Under the pieces are notes generated by a model. It saw nothing but the letters and a program-made list of their open reading frames with translations, was not told the DNA's origin and ran no database searches. DNA of 64,000 bases. It comes from Adiantum capillus-veneris. Its lineage: Eukaryota > Streptophyta > Polypodiopsida > Polypodiales > Pteridaceae. Shown here piece by piece: positions 37,101 through 48,149 of the stretch (position 1 is its first letter; every line of letters begins with the position of its first letter). Location: positions 19,611,077 to 19,675,076 of the forward strand of contig CM043946.1 in assembly GCA_014529385.2 (NCBI GenBank), read 5' to 3'. The position numbers were made by a program, and so were the translations under genes.

Positions 37101-38395
37101 TGGTCGCAAAGGGTTATGCACAGACGTATGGCATAGACTATGAGGAGACCTTTGCTCCAGTGGCAAAGATGACGACAGTGAGAGCTGTCATAGCAGTGGC
37201 TGCATCTAGAGGATGGATTATGCATCAAATGGATGTAAAGAATGCCTTCTTGAATGGTGAGTTGCAAGAGGAAGTGTATATGGATCAGCCACCTGGTTAT
37301 GTCGATCCAGGTTACCCAGATTATGTATGCAGACTTCTCAAAGCTTTGTATGGTTTGAAGCAGGGCTCTAGAGCATGGTATGACAGGATTGCCAAGTATC
37401 TTGTCAGTATTGGTTTTAGGAGAGCTCATGCTGATCATTCACTCTATGTACGTGAGAGTGATGTGGGGATTGTGGTCATTACCATATATGTAGATGACCT
37501 TATTATTGTTGGTGACAATGCTATGGAGATTGACCATGTGAAGGGTCTTCTCAAACAGGAGTTTGAAATGAAAGATTTAGGCGAGTTGCGCTACTTTCTT
37601 GGCATTGAAGTGATCAGGACTCCAGAGGGTGTATGGCTATCACAGAGACAGTATGCTTTGGACATGTTGTCAAAGTATGGTATGGCTGATTGTAAGCCAA
37701 TTTCTATTCCCTTGGATGTGAATGCAAAGCTGAGTGCAGAGAAGGGTGATGTTGTTGAGGATGTCAACATGTACAGGAAGATTGTGGGTAGTCTAATCTA
37801 CTTGACTATCACGAGGCCAGACTTGAGCTACACAGTAGGCTTGGAGAGTCAGTTCATGCAACTTCCGAGGAAGCCACATTTGGATGGAGTACGACGCACA
37901 CTTAGGTATGTGCAAGGTACTCTTGACTACGCATTGTTCTATGCAGCAGATGCACCATTAGCATTGTATGGGTATACAGATGCAGATTGGGCAGGTAGCA
38001 TTGTTGATACGAGATCTACGAGTGGCTTCATGTTCTCTTTTGGGAGTGCTGCTGTTACTTGGAGCAGCAAAAAGCAGCCTACGGTTGCTTTATCGAGCAC
38101 AGAGGCCGAGTACAGAGGTGCAGCAGTTGCGGCGTGCGAGGTAGCTTGGCTACGCACATTACTTGAGGACTTGGGAGTGCAGGTGGACCAGCAGATTTTC
38201 ATCCATTGTGACAACCTCAGCAGCATGCAGTTGGCTAGGAACCCAGTGTTCCATGCCAGGACCAAACACATAGAGGTCCATTACCACTACGTTCGAGAGC
38301 GAGTGTTGGCGGGCGACATCGACTTGGTCTACGTCAGCACAGAGGAGCAGATAGCGGATATCTTTACCAAGGCCCTCGGAGCTGAGAAGCTATGA
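34124..38395 (+). CDS. Copia-2 Gag-Pol polyprotein (1,423 aa)
   Basis: The single frame starts MSDGFSQIVTEKLEKNNYPA, 273 bp after the LTR. Gag is followed by the zinc knuckle CWTCGERGHMSRDC (residues 277-290) and protease DSGA (343-346). Integrase has HKRIGHV at 480 and catalytic residues D545, D608 (LRSDGGGEY) and E644, a D-D-35-E spacing. RT carries YVDD (1122-1125) and RNase H YTDADWAGS from 1284, ending at DIFTKALGAEKL. Two oddities: the usually conserved FIDD after the first integrase Asp is FINY (564-567), and the frame stops early. Copia-1 reads CTTCGA where Copia-2 has CTATGA, so Copia-2 loses the short tail after AEKL. The product would form virus-like particles, copy the RNA and integrate it. 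Activity is uncertain. Confidence 0.96.
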   Translation: MSDGFSQIVTEKLEKNNYPAWKFRITNFLKGKGYWDYVEGDNEKEPEIPEANATPEQRKALRDWQQGQRKVMYWLSMSITDGMMGYLQDAETPAIAWRNLGRVFEVNTKARKLQLKSELNQVKRNNLSINDYALKIKSIIEALGSIKVSVEDDDIVRACLDGLGDEYVHFRSSMNTRDDIPVFQDLISMLILEEKNLDTSSSHGRNNSEQAFYSNSNRGRGRGRGRGPRGCRGQFLEGQSNQNNTGGRGNQSQGRGSQRGRGAGSSRQQHTPDSRECWTCGERGHMSRDCPKGKASRKREQGNYASTSRDADDSKNERMFVMQHVMNTMTAENSTQDDVWYVDSGASNHMTSRGEWFRDMRKPYVSGYVQTGDDTAHPIAHVGDIPLNTKSGKSKYLADVLHVPNITKNLVSVGQMVEQGLQVRFNPNGCYVEDFQNGCKLITEGKCVGRMFTLNVDMPEVKAALFAEGTGVVADVDIWHKRIGHVNEQRLRNMQSKQIVKGLPKFKVDGMHKVCAACQFGKQSKGSFPHERNVCKKPLEVVHTDVWGPTDTASIHGCRYYVSFINYHTRKVWVYFMRNKSEVFGHFQDFKVMIEKETDMQIKTLRSDGGGEYFSNDFSDFLRMHGIHRQFTCRYTPQQNGVAERKNRHIAEVSRALMNEKNMPHHFWAEAVNTAVYIMNRTPTAAVHDVTPEEKFTGTKLDLAHLKVFGCIAYVHVPDELRRKLDPKAEKCILVGYSLEQKGYRCYNPTTRELRVSRDVVFDEMSSWYSNAHGTIGADVKDDVVVQNVRPQSQVLSGPQESSSRGSVEKPWNGKLRTQVTPPTGIGNVSRKGKEKVDEPPFMVDASSGFSHVDMDSDGSEQSLDEEFGIPAVRTPGVRKVQEDARGQRSDPGPRRSNRVRNPIQKLTYDGYLAHHQAYMAKVIQDVKPTCFEDAVGNVHWDDAMNEEMAALEANDTWELVPLPSGKKAIGCKWVYKTKHKADGNIECHKARLVAKGYAQTYGIDYEETFAPVAKMTTVRAVIAVAASRGWIMHQMDVKNAFLNGELQEEVYMDQPPGYVDPGYPDYVCRLLKALYGLKQGSRAWYDRIAKYLVSIGFRRAHADHSLYVRESDVGIVVITIYVDDLIIVGDNAMEIDHVKGLLKQEFEMKDLGELRYFLGIEVIRTPEGVWLSQRQYALDMLSKYGMADCKPISIPLDVNAKLSAEKGDVVEDVNMYRKIVGSLIYLTITRPDLSYTVGLESQFMQLPRKPHLDGVRRTLRYVQGTLDYALFYAADAPLALYGYTDADWAGSIVDTRSTSGFMFSFGSAAVTWSSKKQPTVALSSTEAEYRGAAVAACEVAWLRTLLEDLGVQVDQQIFIHCDNLSSMQLARNPVFHARTKHIEVHYHYVRERVLAGDIDLVYVSTEEQIADIFTKALGAEKL

Positions 38396-38445
38396 CGTTT
38401 CCGGACTATGCTTGGACTCTGCGACATGCAGAGCTCGAGGGGGAG

Positions 38446-38767
38446 TGTTGAGATGTCGAGCTCTACACCTTGAGCTGGCATCCACTACGGGTCTTGGCCG
38501 CTTACGGCATTTACTCACTGGTGCGTTAGGTGACCGACATGGAGGATCTCTGCCAGTGATTCTACAGCTGGACTACACTTATAGTGCCAGCCTAGTACGC
38601 TTCTAGCGAGTTCACACTTAGTGACCGCATGTACATATGTGCTACTTTTCAACTTTAGCACTTAGTCATTTTGTACTCTCTTTTCTGTGAAGAAGAAGAA
38701 GAAGCTTTCCATCTCTGTGTGCTTTGTGCTTGTCTTGTGTAGCTCTCTTGCATCCTCATTCTTTACA
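38446..38767 (+). repeat. Copia-2 3' LTR
   Basis: Same length as the 5' LTR, ends TTCTTTACA, then the TSD TATTT. Confidence 0.97.
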
Positions 38768-40845
38768 TATTTTGCATAGTACACAACGATGGTTGATTTT
38801 TTCAATTATAGAAGAAAACAAAACATTCTAGTATATCAAGTATAGCTTTTTTAATATTGTTAGTTTCTTGTGACAACTGCATGCATTTTGTAGGTATTAA
38901 CCATATCTAGTCATAAGGATCAAATTTGGCTAGATATTGAATAGTTTCTATGGGATTCTACAACTCATAATGTTGAACCCAGGTTTTTCATGTTTGCTGT
39001 ATTTAACACTTCATCTTTGTCCCCAAGATTCCCCTTGGTAAGAGATGTATTATTCTTTTGACATGCTCCATGGATACTTATGAACATAAAGTACAATAGG
39101 AAACTAAGAGAACATGCATATATTATTTGTATTGAGCGTGGCTATAGAAACTTTGATGATATGTTTGCAGAATGGTAAAAATTCAACTTTTTTGTACCTA
39201 TTTATTCTGGCAAAACAAAAAATAGTGAGTGAGAAGCAATGATATGTTCTAATCACCAACCCATTGAAGTTAACTAGGGAATTTATCTCAAGTCCTACAA
39301 AAATCCATAATCTTATTTTTATGCAACAAAGCGTAAGAAATGACTGTTTTGATGAAAATGCATTGGTCCATCAACTTTGGAGGCTTGGTGTGACCAAAAG
39401 ATGAGAAATTTTACAAGTTTCTTATTTTTTCCATGTGTAGTAGGCCCTGAACTATAACCTCATGAAAGGATTTTACAAAATGAGTGGATCTACTATGGTT
39501 TTGGAGGTTTTTTTCAAAACCCTGAAAGGACACTTTTATGTCCTATTAGGTTACCAACCTAGTGTTAAAATTCCTTAGACCTAGAACTTTTAGGTAAAAT
39601 TTTGGCCAACTTTAAGTGCTTGAGCACCACAAATGTCAACAACTAGTCCTTCAAAGGAGGGGGCGAGCCCTTTTGCTAGGGGGATGAGAGAGAACACACA
39701 CACGCACACACACACACTAGACCCACTCAAGACAAAGAGGGCATATAGGACACATGTCAAGCACCTAGCAAAGTTTCCCCCCATTCAAGCCTAATTCCTA
39801 TTGTATGGCCTATGGCAACGTCCAATGGGAATTAACCTTGATTATATTGAGCCTATACAAATGACTAATGACAATTAAGAACCCTAAATTCCTATTGGCA
39901 ATCTACCAATTAGAAGTCCAATGAGAATTAAGTAGCTTATAAGCTAACTTAATTCCTATTGGCCAGTAGACCTAGAGGTCCAATCAAAATTTAGCTTCAT
40001 CTAAATAATAAGCTAGGCTCTCTCTCTCTCTCAAAAGGGGAAAGGGGGACACTTGTCACAATTCTACACCCCTTGGTTGTTATGCTGCATACCATTGATT
40101 GGGTAGGCCCTGGCATGGACCAATAGGATATTTGGAGGGAGAGGGGTCGACCAAGGCAAGAGGGGGGCTCTCATTTTTGGGAATAATCAAAAGCAACAAC
40201 AACACACACACACACACACACACACAAATCCTGTGTTGAGCAAGAACTCCATCTCCTTCTCAAAGCTTGAGAAGTAGAGAGCCTACACAAACACCTCTTG
40301 GCTATGTAATGCAAAGTCAAGCTTCAATGACATACACATATTCTCTACCATCTATATTAGTATGCTAAGCTAAGATCTAAGAGTAATCTAGAAAACTTCT
40401 TTTTCGTATGTTACATCTTCTCCGTCTTCACTTTCCTCACTCCGTATGAGCTCTCCTCACCTTTGAAGGTGTTTGAGGTCTTGGGATTGAGGTTGGGGAC
40501 AAGTTTATGTTTAGTTCTTGTTTTGGGCATAATCTTAGTGCATGAATATTTTCATCTTCATGGCATCAACAAGTTCTTAATGAACATAGAGATTGTATTG
40601 TACCAAGTCTCTCTTCATGGGAGAAAATATAGGACAAAATCCTTTTGGAGGGGGGACCGGATCCAAGTAAATCTAGTCCTCAACTTTTGTCAATTTATCT
40701 AATTATCTCTTTTACAAGTATTCTTCATGCCAAGCTAACTAGGTGTCATGTTATGTTGATATCTCTAACCAAGTAATCCCTCTCTATCTTCATTAGGAAT
40801 TATCTTAAGGAAATGTCCACTACTGTCATTTTAATTCTACTACAT

Positions 40846-40857
40846 TGGTATCATAGC
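40846..40857 (+). other. Gypsy-B primer-binding site
   Basis: TGGTATCATAGC follows the LTR end CTACA; close to the initiator tRNA-Met complement. Confidence 0.7.
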
Positions 40858-40961
40858 TAATTGGTTTCTCTTTTTTGGAAAATAGGAGAGGTCCTGAAAT
40901 CTTTTCAATAGGTTTTTAAGCTACCAAAGAATAAGTTAGCATACACCTAAATTTTGTTACC

Positions 40962-42865
40962 ATGGCTGATAATAATAAAGAGAGTAGAATGCATGTTGAT
41001 GACTTTGATTTTTCATATGAAGGTGCTACTAATGATGCCCCTATGCTTGTGGATTATCTTGTCACTGTGCAACAACAAGCCATGGACAACCCTGTTCTAC
41101 AGGGTGAAGTTGTCCAATAACTTCACACCCATGGGATTCTCCAAACTCCCCAAGAAGAGAGAGTACTTAGGAAGCCTCTCAGTGAGACTTTCAAAAGAAT
41201 ATTTTCTCTAATGCAAGAAGAGGAGGAACCTTACAAAATAGAAATAAGTGAGTCTCCAAACCCTTTGAAAGATGTGGCTCCACGATGATGGCGGTCACAA
41301 ATATCTCCAAGTCCTTCTAAGAGGAAAAGATCACCGCATACTCCTTCTCCTTGCAATCCCAAAGAGAGGAATAAAAGGCAAAAGGAGATAAAGAGGTCAC
41401 CCTCTTCTCCTTCTTCATCACCTTCTTCTTTGGAGAGAAAAAGGTCACCCTCTTCTTCATCTTGATCACTTTCACCTTCTTCTGATGAAAGTAGCGGCTT
41501 GTCTCCTAAAGATCCTAGACAAAGAGAGCATTGGAAGTCTTATGTTTCTTTGAAAAGGTCCAATAAGCTCAAGACGTTCAAGGAGGGAGGAAAGATCATC
41601 TTTTTTTTCATGTATGATGGCATCTTTGGTGCTACGGATAAAGTATTGGCCTTCATCTAGAAATTTGATACGCCCTTTGAAGATGAGGGCTTCACAGAGT
41701 CCTCTAAGCTACGACATGTAGCTATGCATTTTTAGAAGTCTACTAGACAATGGTGGGCTAGTCTACAAGCTAATGGCAAGGCTTCAAGGACGTGCAAATC
41801 CCTAAGAGCTTCCATAATGAAGCAATTTCTTGCAAGCAATGCCAAAGAGAAAGTTCTTATGGAATGGCAAAGTTTGAAGCTATCTCCCTATGAGTCTATC
41901 CACCACACGTATGTGGACAAGTTTTGGGATTTGCATCTTAAAGACATTTTCTACAAAAAGATAGACTTTGGAGAATAAAAACAACAATTTTGTATTGGGC
42001 TATCTGAAGACATGGTCGAACATGTCAATTCTCAAAGGCCTAGAAGCATCTCTATTGTCATACATCATACCGTGGTCGCTTCACAAAAAAATTTCCAACA
42101 AGGGGCTAAGAGGAATTCTAAGCCCATGGAAACTAATGATCAAAATGAGCCTAAAGAGAAGAACAATGCTCAAAATTCTTCTAAAGGAAACTCTATCAAA
42201 AAAGCTAAGGAGAAAGGAGTCTACAAAGGTAAGAATAGACTCTCCCCTGAAGAGATAGAGCATTTTCTCAAAGATAACAAGTGCTTCAAGTGTGGGGAGC
42301 AGAGACATGGCTATCGCATTTCCACCAAAACAATACGTGCAATGAATCACCTAGAGCTTCTATGATTGAGAGTTTAAAAGGGGATGCTCATTGCAAAGGA
42401 TCTCCCCTTTCCTATGTTTGGGGAAAGGTGAGAGAGAATGGTTTCTTTATTATTTTTGACCCTGGCTCAGCTCACAAATTTATATCAACAGAGTTGCCTC
42501 CCAAGTAAGGCATACAAGCTTTTGAGAGGGGAGACACTGTGATTGCCGATGGGGCTTTCAAGGGACAAAACTCCTCCGTCCCTTGATTGAGAAATTGAGG
42601 CTTCATGTCCAAAGCTACATTGACAAAGAAGACTTTATCATTTGTCACTTAATTGAGAAACTAAGGCTTTATTTCCAAAGCTACATTGACAAAGAAGACT
42701 TTTTCTTCCCCCTCTCCAGCAAGATGATGTTATCCTAGGGGCACCATGGTTCCATTGCATGGCTACCAATATGAAGTTCCCTGAAAAGAAAATATATTTC
42801 AAGTAGAGGGAAAATAATATGTACGTAGAAGATAATGAGCTGGGTAACACCATACCCCTTGTAAA
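40962..42865 (+). pseudogene. Gypsy-B Gag and protease, truncated by element C
   Basis: Starts MADNNKESRMHVDDFDFSYE. A Ser/Pro/Lys/Arg-rich segment (SPSKRKRSPHTPSP) comes before a Gag core with KSTRQWWASLQ, MEWQSLKLSPYESIHHTYVDKF and FCIGLSEDMVEHV. A zinc knuckle follows, CFKCGEQRHGYR (from 42281), that lacks its last Cys. The protease has the active-site motif FDPGSAHKFIS (Asp codon at 42458). Stops interrupt it at several places (for example 41118, 41287 and 41464), and a 66-bp duplication lies in the protease region. Element C enters at 42866 and B's reading frame resumes at 58452. The DPGS form resembles chromovirus-type Gypsy proteases rather than the D-G-G of Gypsy-A and -D. Confidence 0.82.
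42583..42714 (+). repeat. Two-copy 66-bp tandem repeat in the Gypsy-B protease region
   Basis: TTGATTGAGAAATTGAGGCT at 42583 and TTAATTGAGAAACTAAGGCT at 42649. Both continue into CCAAAGCTACATTGACAAAG. The period is 66 bp, so the duplication keeps the reading frame. Confidence 0.88.
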
Positions 42866-43393
<528 letters not shown>

Positions 43394-45445
43394 TGGTATC
43401 AAAGCACAAGGGTGATAGATCTTCCATTTCCATCAACAAGGAGGCCATTGTGGGGAGTTTCATCGCAAAGAAATCTTCAGCTTCCACCATCTTTTTTTGC
43501 CCTAGCGTTTTTGCTTGAGGGCTGTGGTTTTTTGTGGGCTGCTGGTGTCTTTTGATTTCCTTTCCATCGCCTCCTCCTACAACCCTCTGGCTACCTAGAA
43601 CTTTTTGGTTGACTTGCATTTTTTATACAACTAGCATTTTTTGTAGCAGTGGGAGATCTCCTACACCTAGTGGTTTTAGCTTTAGTATCATTAGCAATTG
43701 GCCTCTTCCCTGCCGGATCTACATCTCCTCGTCCATGAGAGGCTTCTTCCATTGCTAACCGTACCAATTGTTGGACCTTTTACTTTAGATTTGGGACTGT
43801 TTTGCTAATTTTCAGTCGATTACTTGGTGCCCCTCCCATCCTCTTGCCCCAACATCCGGAATCCGATGTCTCTTGACATCGTGAGCGATGCGAACACTCT
43901 ATGTACAACAACATTTCTCAGCCTCTTTTGCTACAATTTTTTGGCATGGACATCACCTCACCCTGGCCTCATTAGTGACTTCTTGGATTCCCTTCTTGAT
44001 TCACAGGTCTTTACCCCCTACCCGCACCGGTGTGGCGCTTACATGGTGTGTTTCTAGATCTCATTTCAGCTTTTCTCCTTCTTCGACATTGAGATGTGAA
44101 CTCAAATATAGGTTCTGCAACAATGAGTGGATCCCTCTCGACATTGCAGATCTTCCCTCCTCGAGGCTCTCTCGTCCTTGAGAAGATGTAGGAGATTCGA
44201 ATGGTACAAGTACGTATGTGGATGTTTCTTGTGATTTCCATCACTACTTCTTCCTTAGTAACCATCCCTCCTTCTCCCTTGATTGTTGTCTCTCTATTTG
44301 GGATTGCCCTGTCCACCTCCTTCATTGGTTCTCTATATGATAGACATGTGTCTCTTGGCACGTCAGACACTTCTTTGGACATGTACTCCTAGATATGAGT
44401 ATCCTTTGGCATCTAGATGATTACATGGTCTCTTATGGCACACTGCTTCATGGTGGATCTTTTGCCTTGCCTCTCTATGGTAGAGCCTCTTCCTTGCTTT
44501 TTCTTGGCCGTGTCGCTCCTCCACTTGCAGTTTGGATATACCTATGCACTACTTACACGATGAAGACCTCATGGATGTTCCTTACTTTGCTGGTCTACTC
44601 TGAGGCTATGAATTCTACAACACCAGTCATTCTTCTTGATGCATCCTCTCAACCATCCTTTACCTCACCACATTCCATTACTTTCCCAGGGGGGGAGTGC
44701 TCCTATGTTGCGTGTCTTCACGACTTGCACTTGCAGACTCTCTCTTGGATTTTTTTGTCCAGACCCCGGTGGTGGATGTGCTCCCACACGTTAACTTTCC
44801 CCAGGATCTCCTCTGACTCTTTTGTCCGATATTGTGTTTCTGCCATGGAACGACATCTCATATTGCAGCTTATATAGACCCTTGAGATGAATCTTCTCCC
44901 AAAATATTGCAAATATTGCAAATCTCTACATGGATGGATTGCTTATCGTGTCATCTTGTCTACTATGGTGGAAGATGCCTTCCCTATTGAGCCTCTTTTT
45001 TCTTTCTCTTCCTCCCTCATCTGCTAGAGCTTGATTGACTTGGATATGCTACCGGTTTCCCACCTCGGCAGATTTTCCTCTCCTCTTGGTCAGAGTCCTC
45101 GTCTTTAGTGGGGGTCCCCATGTCTTGTCTCTTGCTGCTTCATTGGGTTCCTCCCTCATATTGGTGATCATCACCAATGGGCTATTGGATGCTCATCTTA
45201 GGTTACTTCCTCATATAAATCCTCTTCAACAATTTATTCCGTAGTTTGCCACTCCATCAGCTTCCTTGTGCAACTTGATCAAAGTTTCCTAACCCTTGGT
45301 CATCATCAGATTGGTGTTGTATGGATTGTCATGTTGTTTGGCTCGCGCTCCTCATCCTTTTCTCTCGGATTTACATCTTCTCCAAATTTACCAGGCGTGT
45401 TGCATTCTCCTTGACAGCTTCTCCGCATCTGTTGTTGGGGAGGGG
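43394..45445 (+). other. Element C internal region, no coding domain
   Basis: About 2 kb of CT-rich sequence with short frames only (up to 160 codons, no recognisable motif). It runs from the Met-type primer site to the polypurine tract. Confidence 0.75.
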
Positions 45446-45508
45446 TGTTAGATTTTCTTCATCTCCAGATGCTTTGCCCACTACCTACAAGCTCCTCACC
45501 ACTCACGT
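45446..45508 (+). repeat. Element C 3' LTR, left part
   Basis: Matches the first 62 or so bases of the 5' LTR (TAGATTTTCTTCATCTCCAG, GCTCCTCACCACTCAC). Gypsy-D then intervenes, and the LTR resumes at 58078. Confidence 0.9.
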
Positions 45509-46759
45509 TGTTAGTGTGCAAACAAGAAGGAAAACAAGAACCTCTATAGCCTTGCACACACCACACCGTTGGAAGGAAACACCATAAAGCTGCTAAAAAC
45601 ACATACGTCGAACACCTATAAAGTCGGGCAGGATACAGCCCTAACCCAAACCATGATTAAAATCGATGAAAACCAAGACCATAAATATGAAGCTTGTGTC
45701 ATGCAAACCTCCATAGAGTATCCATATGCTTGATTCCAACAACAGACGAGAGAGTTACAAGCTTTCAAAGTTGGGGTATCTCTCAAAAGCTCCAAAAAAG
45801 CTAGTCTCTGTTAGGAAAAAGGGTGTGCAAGGAATTGCAGCTATTAAAAAGGGGTATCTTTTGGATCTTATGCCAAGGAAGTTTCTCTCCTCTTAGCCGA
45901 TATGGTTCTCTCTTTGGGCACCTTCTAATTAGTCCAATTTTGGCTTTTTTTGGGTGAAAAATGACCTGTCGCGGTGATGCTTTGACCAAGGAATGGGGTG
46001 GGGGCAAGTGTCTGGGGACCAAAAAAAGAGGCCAAAAACCTAGGCAGCTGGTGTGGACTGAAAATTTTTCCATCCCCTTCCCCATGAGCCCACGAACCCC
46101 CATAGCCAAGCCTTGAGAGAGCTCCTCTCACCTTTGATACACCATATCAGGCTCCCAAAGTGCCCTATGTACCCTCCACTTTCCCCTTTCCTCTTCCCAT
46201 GTGGGATTACTTCCATGCCACATGGAAACTCTCCCCAACCTCCCCAGCTTCCCCTAAAAATTCACAGCTTCTCCCAAAGCATGAGAGGACTTCTTGGACA
46301 ATTTTCCCCGAGGCATACCTTGCTGCTCCGGTCACAGAATGACGCAGCGTAACACGTGGCTCAAAGTCCATCACTCATGCTATCTCCAAAAATATAAAAC
46401 TTCAGAATATATAATCTTAGACCCCCAAGTTCGCCTAGTTTCCCTTCTTGCATGCACCTGCAATCACCTTCAAAGTTGAGACCGCCCGCTTCGGATGCTC
46501 ATAACTCATTTTGATGTACAGGTTCGATTCACAAGATATAAAGCATGGCTAAAAATACTTAATAAAAATCATATTTTGGAGTCTCAAACAACCCAAAAAA
46601 TCAACATTAAATCTTGGCAAAATCACACCTTTGTACATGAATTTTTACAGAACCACTTCCAAAACTCGTAGGGCTATGTACACATATATAAACGAGATTA
46701 GTGGGCAAGCTTTTTAGCATGAATTAGTAACTTCATGATTGTCCAAAAAATTATTGACA
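45509..46759 (-). repeat. Gypsy-D 3' LTR
   Basis: Direct repeat of 56844-58077. Shared blocks include AACAAGAAGGAAAACAAGAA, AAGGAAACACCATAAAGCTG and TTCTTGGACAATTTTCCCCG. Confidence 0.9.
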
Positions 46760-46826
46760 TAACTTGTCAACCCCCCCCTAGCCTGCTTAGTCATTCATGA
46801 CAAGCAGAGGTTCCTAGGGTGAATAA

Positions 46827-47990
46827 CTATTGCATCTTATCCCCAGAAACCTCATCCACATTTTTAGATGGCTCCAAATTGTCTCCTTCTATTGATAGCA
46901 TTTTATCAGTCACAATTGTCATTAAACGTGGCAGATACTTCTTCAATCTATAACCATTAACACGATACTTATGCTGTGCACCATTTAAGTCTGCCAACAA
47001 CTGATATGTGCCATTTTCAAGTTTGTTTACAACAGTAAAAGGACCTTCCCGTTTGATTTGAAACTTCTTTTGAAAGGTATTGTCCAACTTACTATTGTAG
47101 CGCAACACCAAATCACCCTTTTCAATTTTCTTATCCTCTACGCATTCATTGGCTTTTAGCTGAGCCTTTCTTGACGCTTCCTCATAGTATCTCAAAGCTA
47201 AAACTCTATCCAATTGCAAGCATTGTAAATCCAATAACCTTTTCTCCCATGCATTTGTTTGCTCCTCATCTTCCAATGACAACAACTTGAGAGTAGGAGT
47301 TGCCACTTCAATTGGCAATAAAGCTTCCTTGCCGTAAACCAAGTGGTAAGGGGAAAATCCTGTGCTTGTTTTGATAAAAATTCTATAGGCCCATAATGCA
47401 CAAGACAACTCTGAATCCGAAGTCTTCCCATGTGTCTGAGTCATCTTTGTCAAGATCTTTATCAACTCTCCATTGAACCTTTCATTAAATCCATTGCATT
47501 GTGGATAATAGAGAGAACTGTACCTATGCTGTATATTGAGCTTTTCGCATAAGAAATCAAACATCTCTCCTCTAAATCCTCGTCCTCTATCAAAAGTATC
47601 TCTAGTGGCACACCAAATTTGCAAAATATGTACTCATAAACAAATTTTCCCATCTCTTTACTGGTAATCGATCTGTTTGACAGCCTTGTCTTCTGCCCAT
47701 CGTGACAAATAATCCACTGCAGTCAAGATGTAAGCATTTTTTTTGCTAGTCATAGGTAAGGGTCTAATGGCATCAAGACCCCATTTCTCAAACACTTCAA
47801 AAGCTAAAATTGTCTTTCGCAATTCAGGCTTCAAAATTCTCTTTCCCATCCTCTGACAAGGCAAACACAACTTGCACCAATGATTAACATCCCATTGAAT
47901 ACTCGGCCATATATAACCTTCTAGCAAGACCTTATGCAACATGATCTTCATAGCAAAATGGCCTCCACAAGATCCCTCATGATTTTCTTC
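46827..47990 (-). pseudogene. Gypsy-D integrase
   Basis: On the minus strand: the zinc-binding part (HEGSCGGHFAMKI near 47970, HWCKLCLPCQRMGKR near 47860), core start EKWGLDAIRPLP (near 47790) and AVDYLSRWAEDKAV, a frame change near 47620-47650, then LYYPQCNGFNERFNGE (near 47500) where the family usually has YYPQ-G-NG. The C-terminal region GKEALLPIEVATPTL, EKGDLVLRYNSKLD and YRVNGYRLKKYLPRL is intact to the stop at 46827. The normal role is strand transfer of cDNA into chromosomes. Inactive because of the frame change and upstream lesions. Confidence 0.88.
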
Positions 47991-48149
47991 CAGGATTTTG
48001 TAAATATCCTCTTTTCAAGGTACACGACGCAAAACCAAATCACCTCCTTTCATGTAAATCACATCATCAAGAATTTTATATTTCTTGGCTTTCCTTATGA
48101 ACGCATACTTTTTAGAAGATGGTAACCCTTGCAACAAGTAGTGTCTGAA

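Larger units (their letters stand above)
33529..38767 (+). mobile_element. Copia-2: nearly intact Ty1/Copia LTR retrotransposon
   Basis: 322-bp LTRs at 33529-33850 and 38446-38767 differ at five positions by eye (about 1.6%). A perfect 5-bp TSD, TATTT, is at 33524-33528 and 38768-38772. The primer site TGGTATCAGAGC is at 33851-33862 and the polypurine tract GAGGGGGAG at 38437-38445. One uninterrupted polyprotein frame lies between them. It belongs to the same family as Copia-1. Together with Copia-3 it is among the youngest insertions in the window. Confidence 0.98.
32982..39564. mobile_element. TTAA-flanked inverted-repeat DNA transposon, host of Copia-2
   Basis: The left end is CACTAGGTTGGTAATGGGAC and the right end is the inverted TTACCAACCTAGTG. 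TTAA sits on both sides (32978-32981, 39565-39568). Without Copia-2 it is about 1.34 kb and has no long frame, so it is non-autonomous. The related LTR at 62478-62481 has a single TTAA at the equivalent point and no insert, which serves as an empty site. A TTAA target is known for piggyBac and Kolobok superfamilies. The terminal CACTA letters are not matched by a 3-bp TSD, so I do not call it En/Spm. Confidence 0.82.
32741..40844 (+). repeat. Gypsy-B 5' LTR, interrupted
   Basis: The LTR sequence is in two parts, 32741-32977 and 39569-40844, together about 1.5 kb like the other copy at 62240-63760. Matching blocks include TATCCCAAATGATTTTCTC, GCCTCCAAAGG, an (AC)n tract (39693-39717; counterpart 62611-62641) and CAAGTCTCTCTTCATGGGAG. 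It ends CTACA before the primer site. Confidence 0.85.

Noticed and set aside
32982-39564. Calling the TTAA-flanked element a CACTA transposon because it starts CACTA
   Set aside because: CACTA elements make 3-bp TSDs; the triplets flanking this element do not match, while TTAA fits on both sides and at the empty site.
43394-45445. A gene in the element C internal region (longest frame about 160 codons)
   Set aside because: Composition is Ser/Leu/Pro-rich from CT-biased DNA, with no motif. It lies between a primer site and a polypurine tract.
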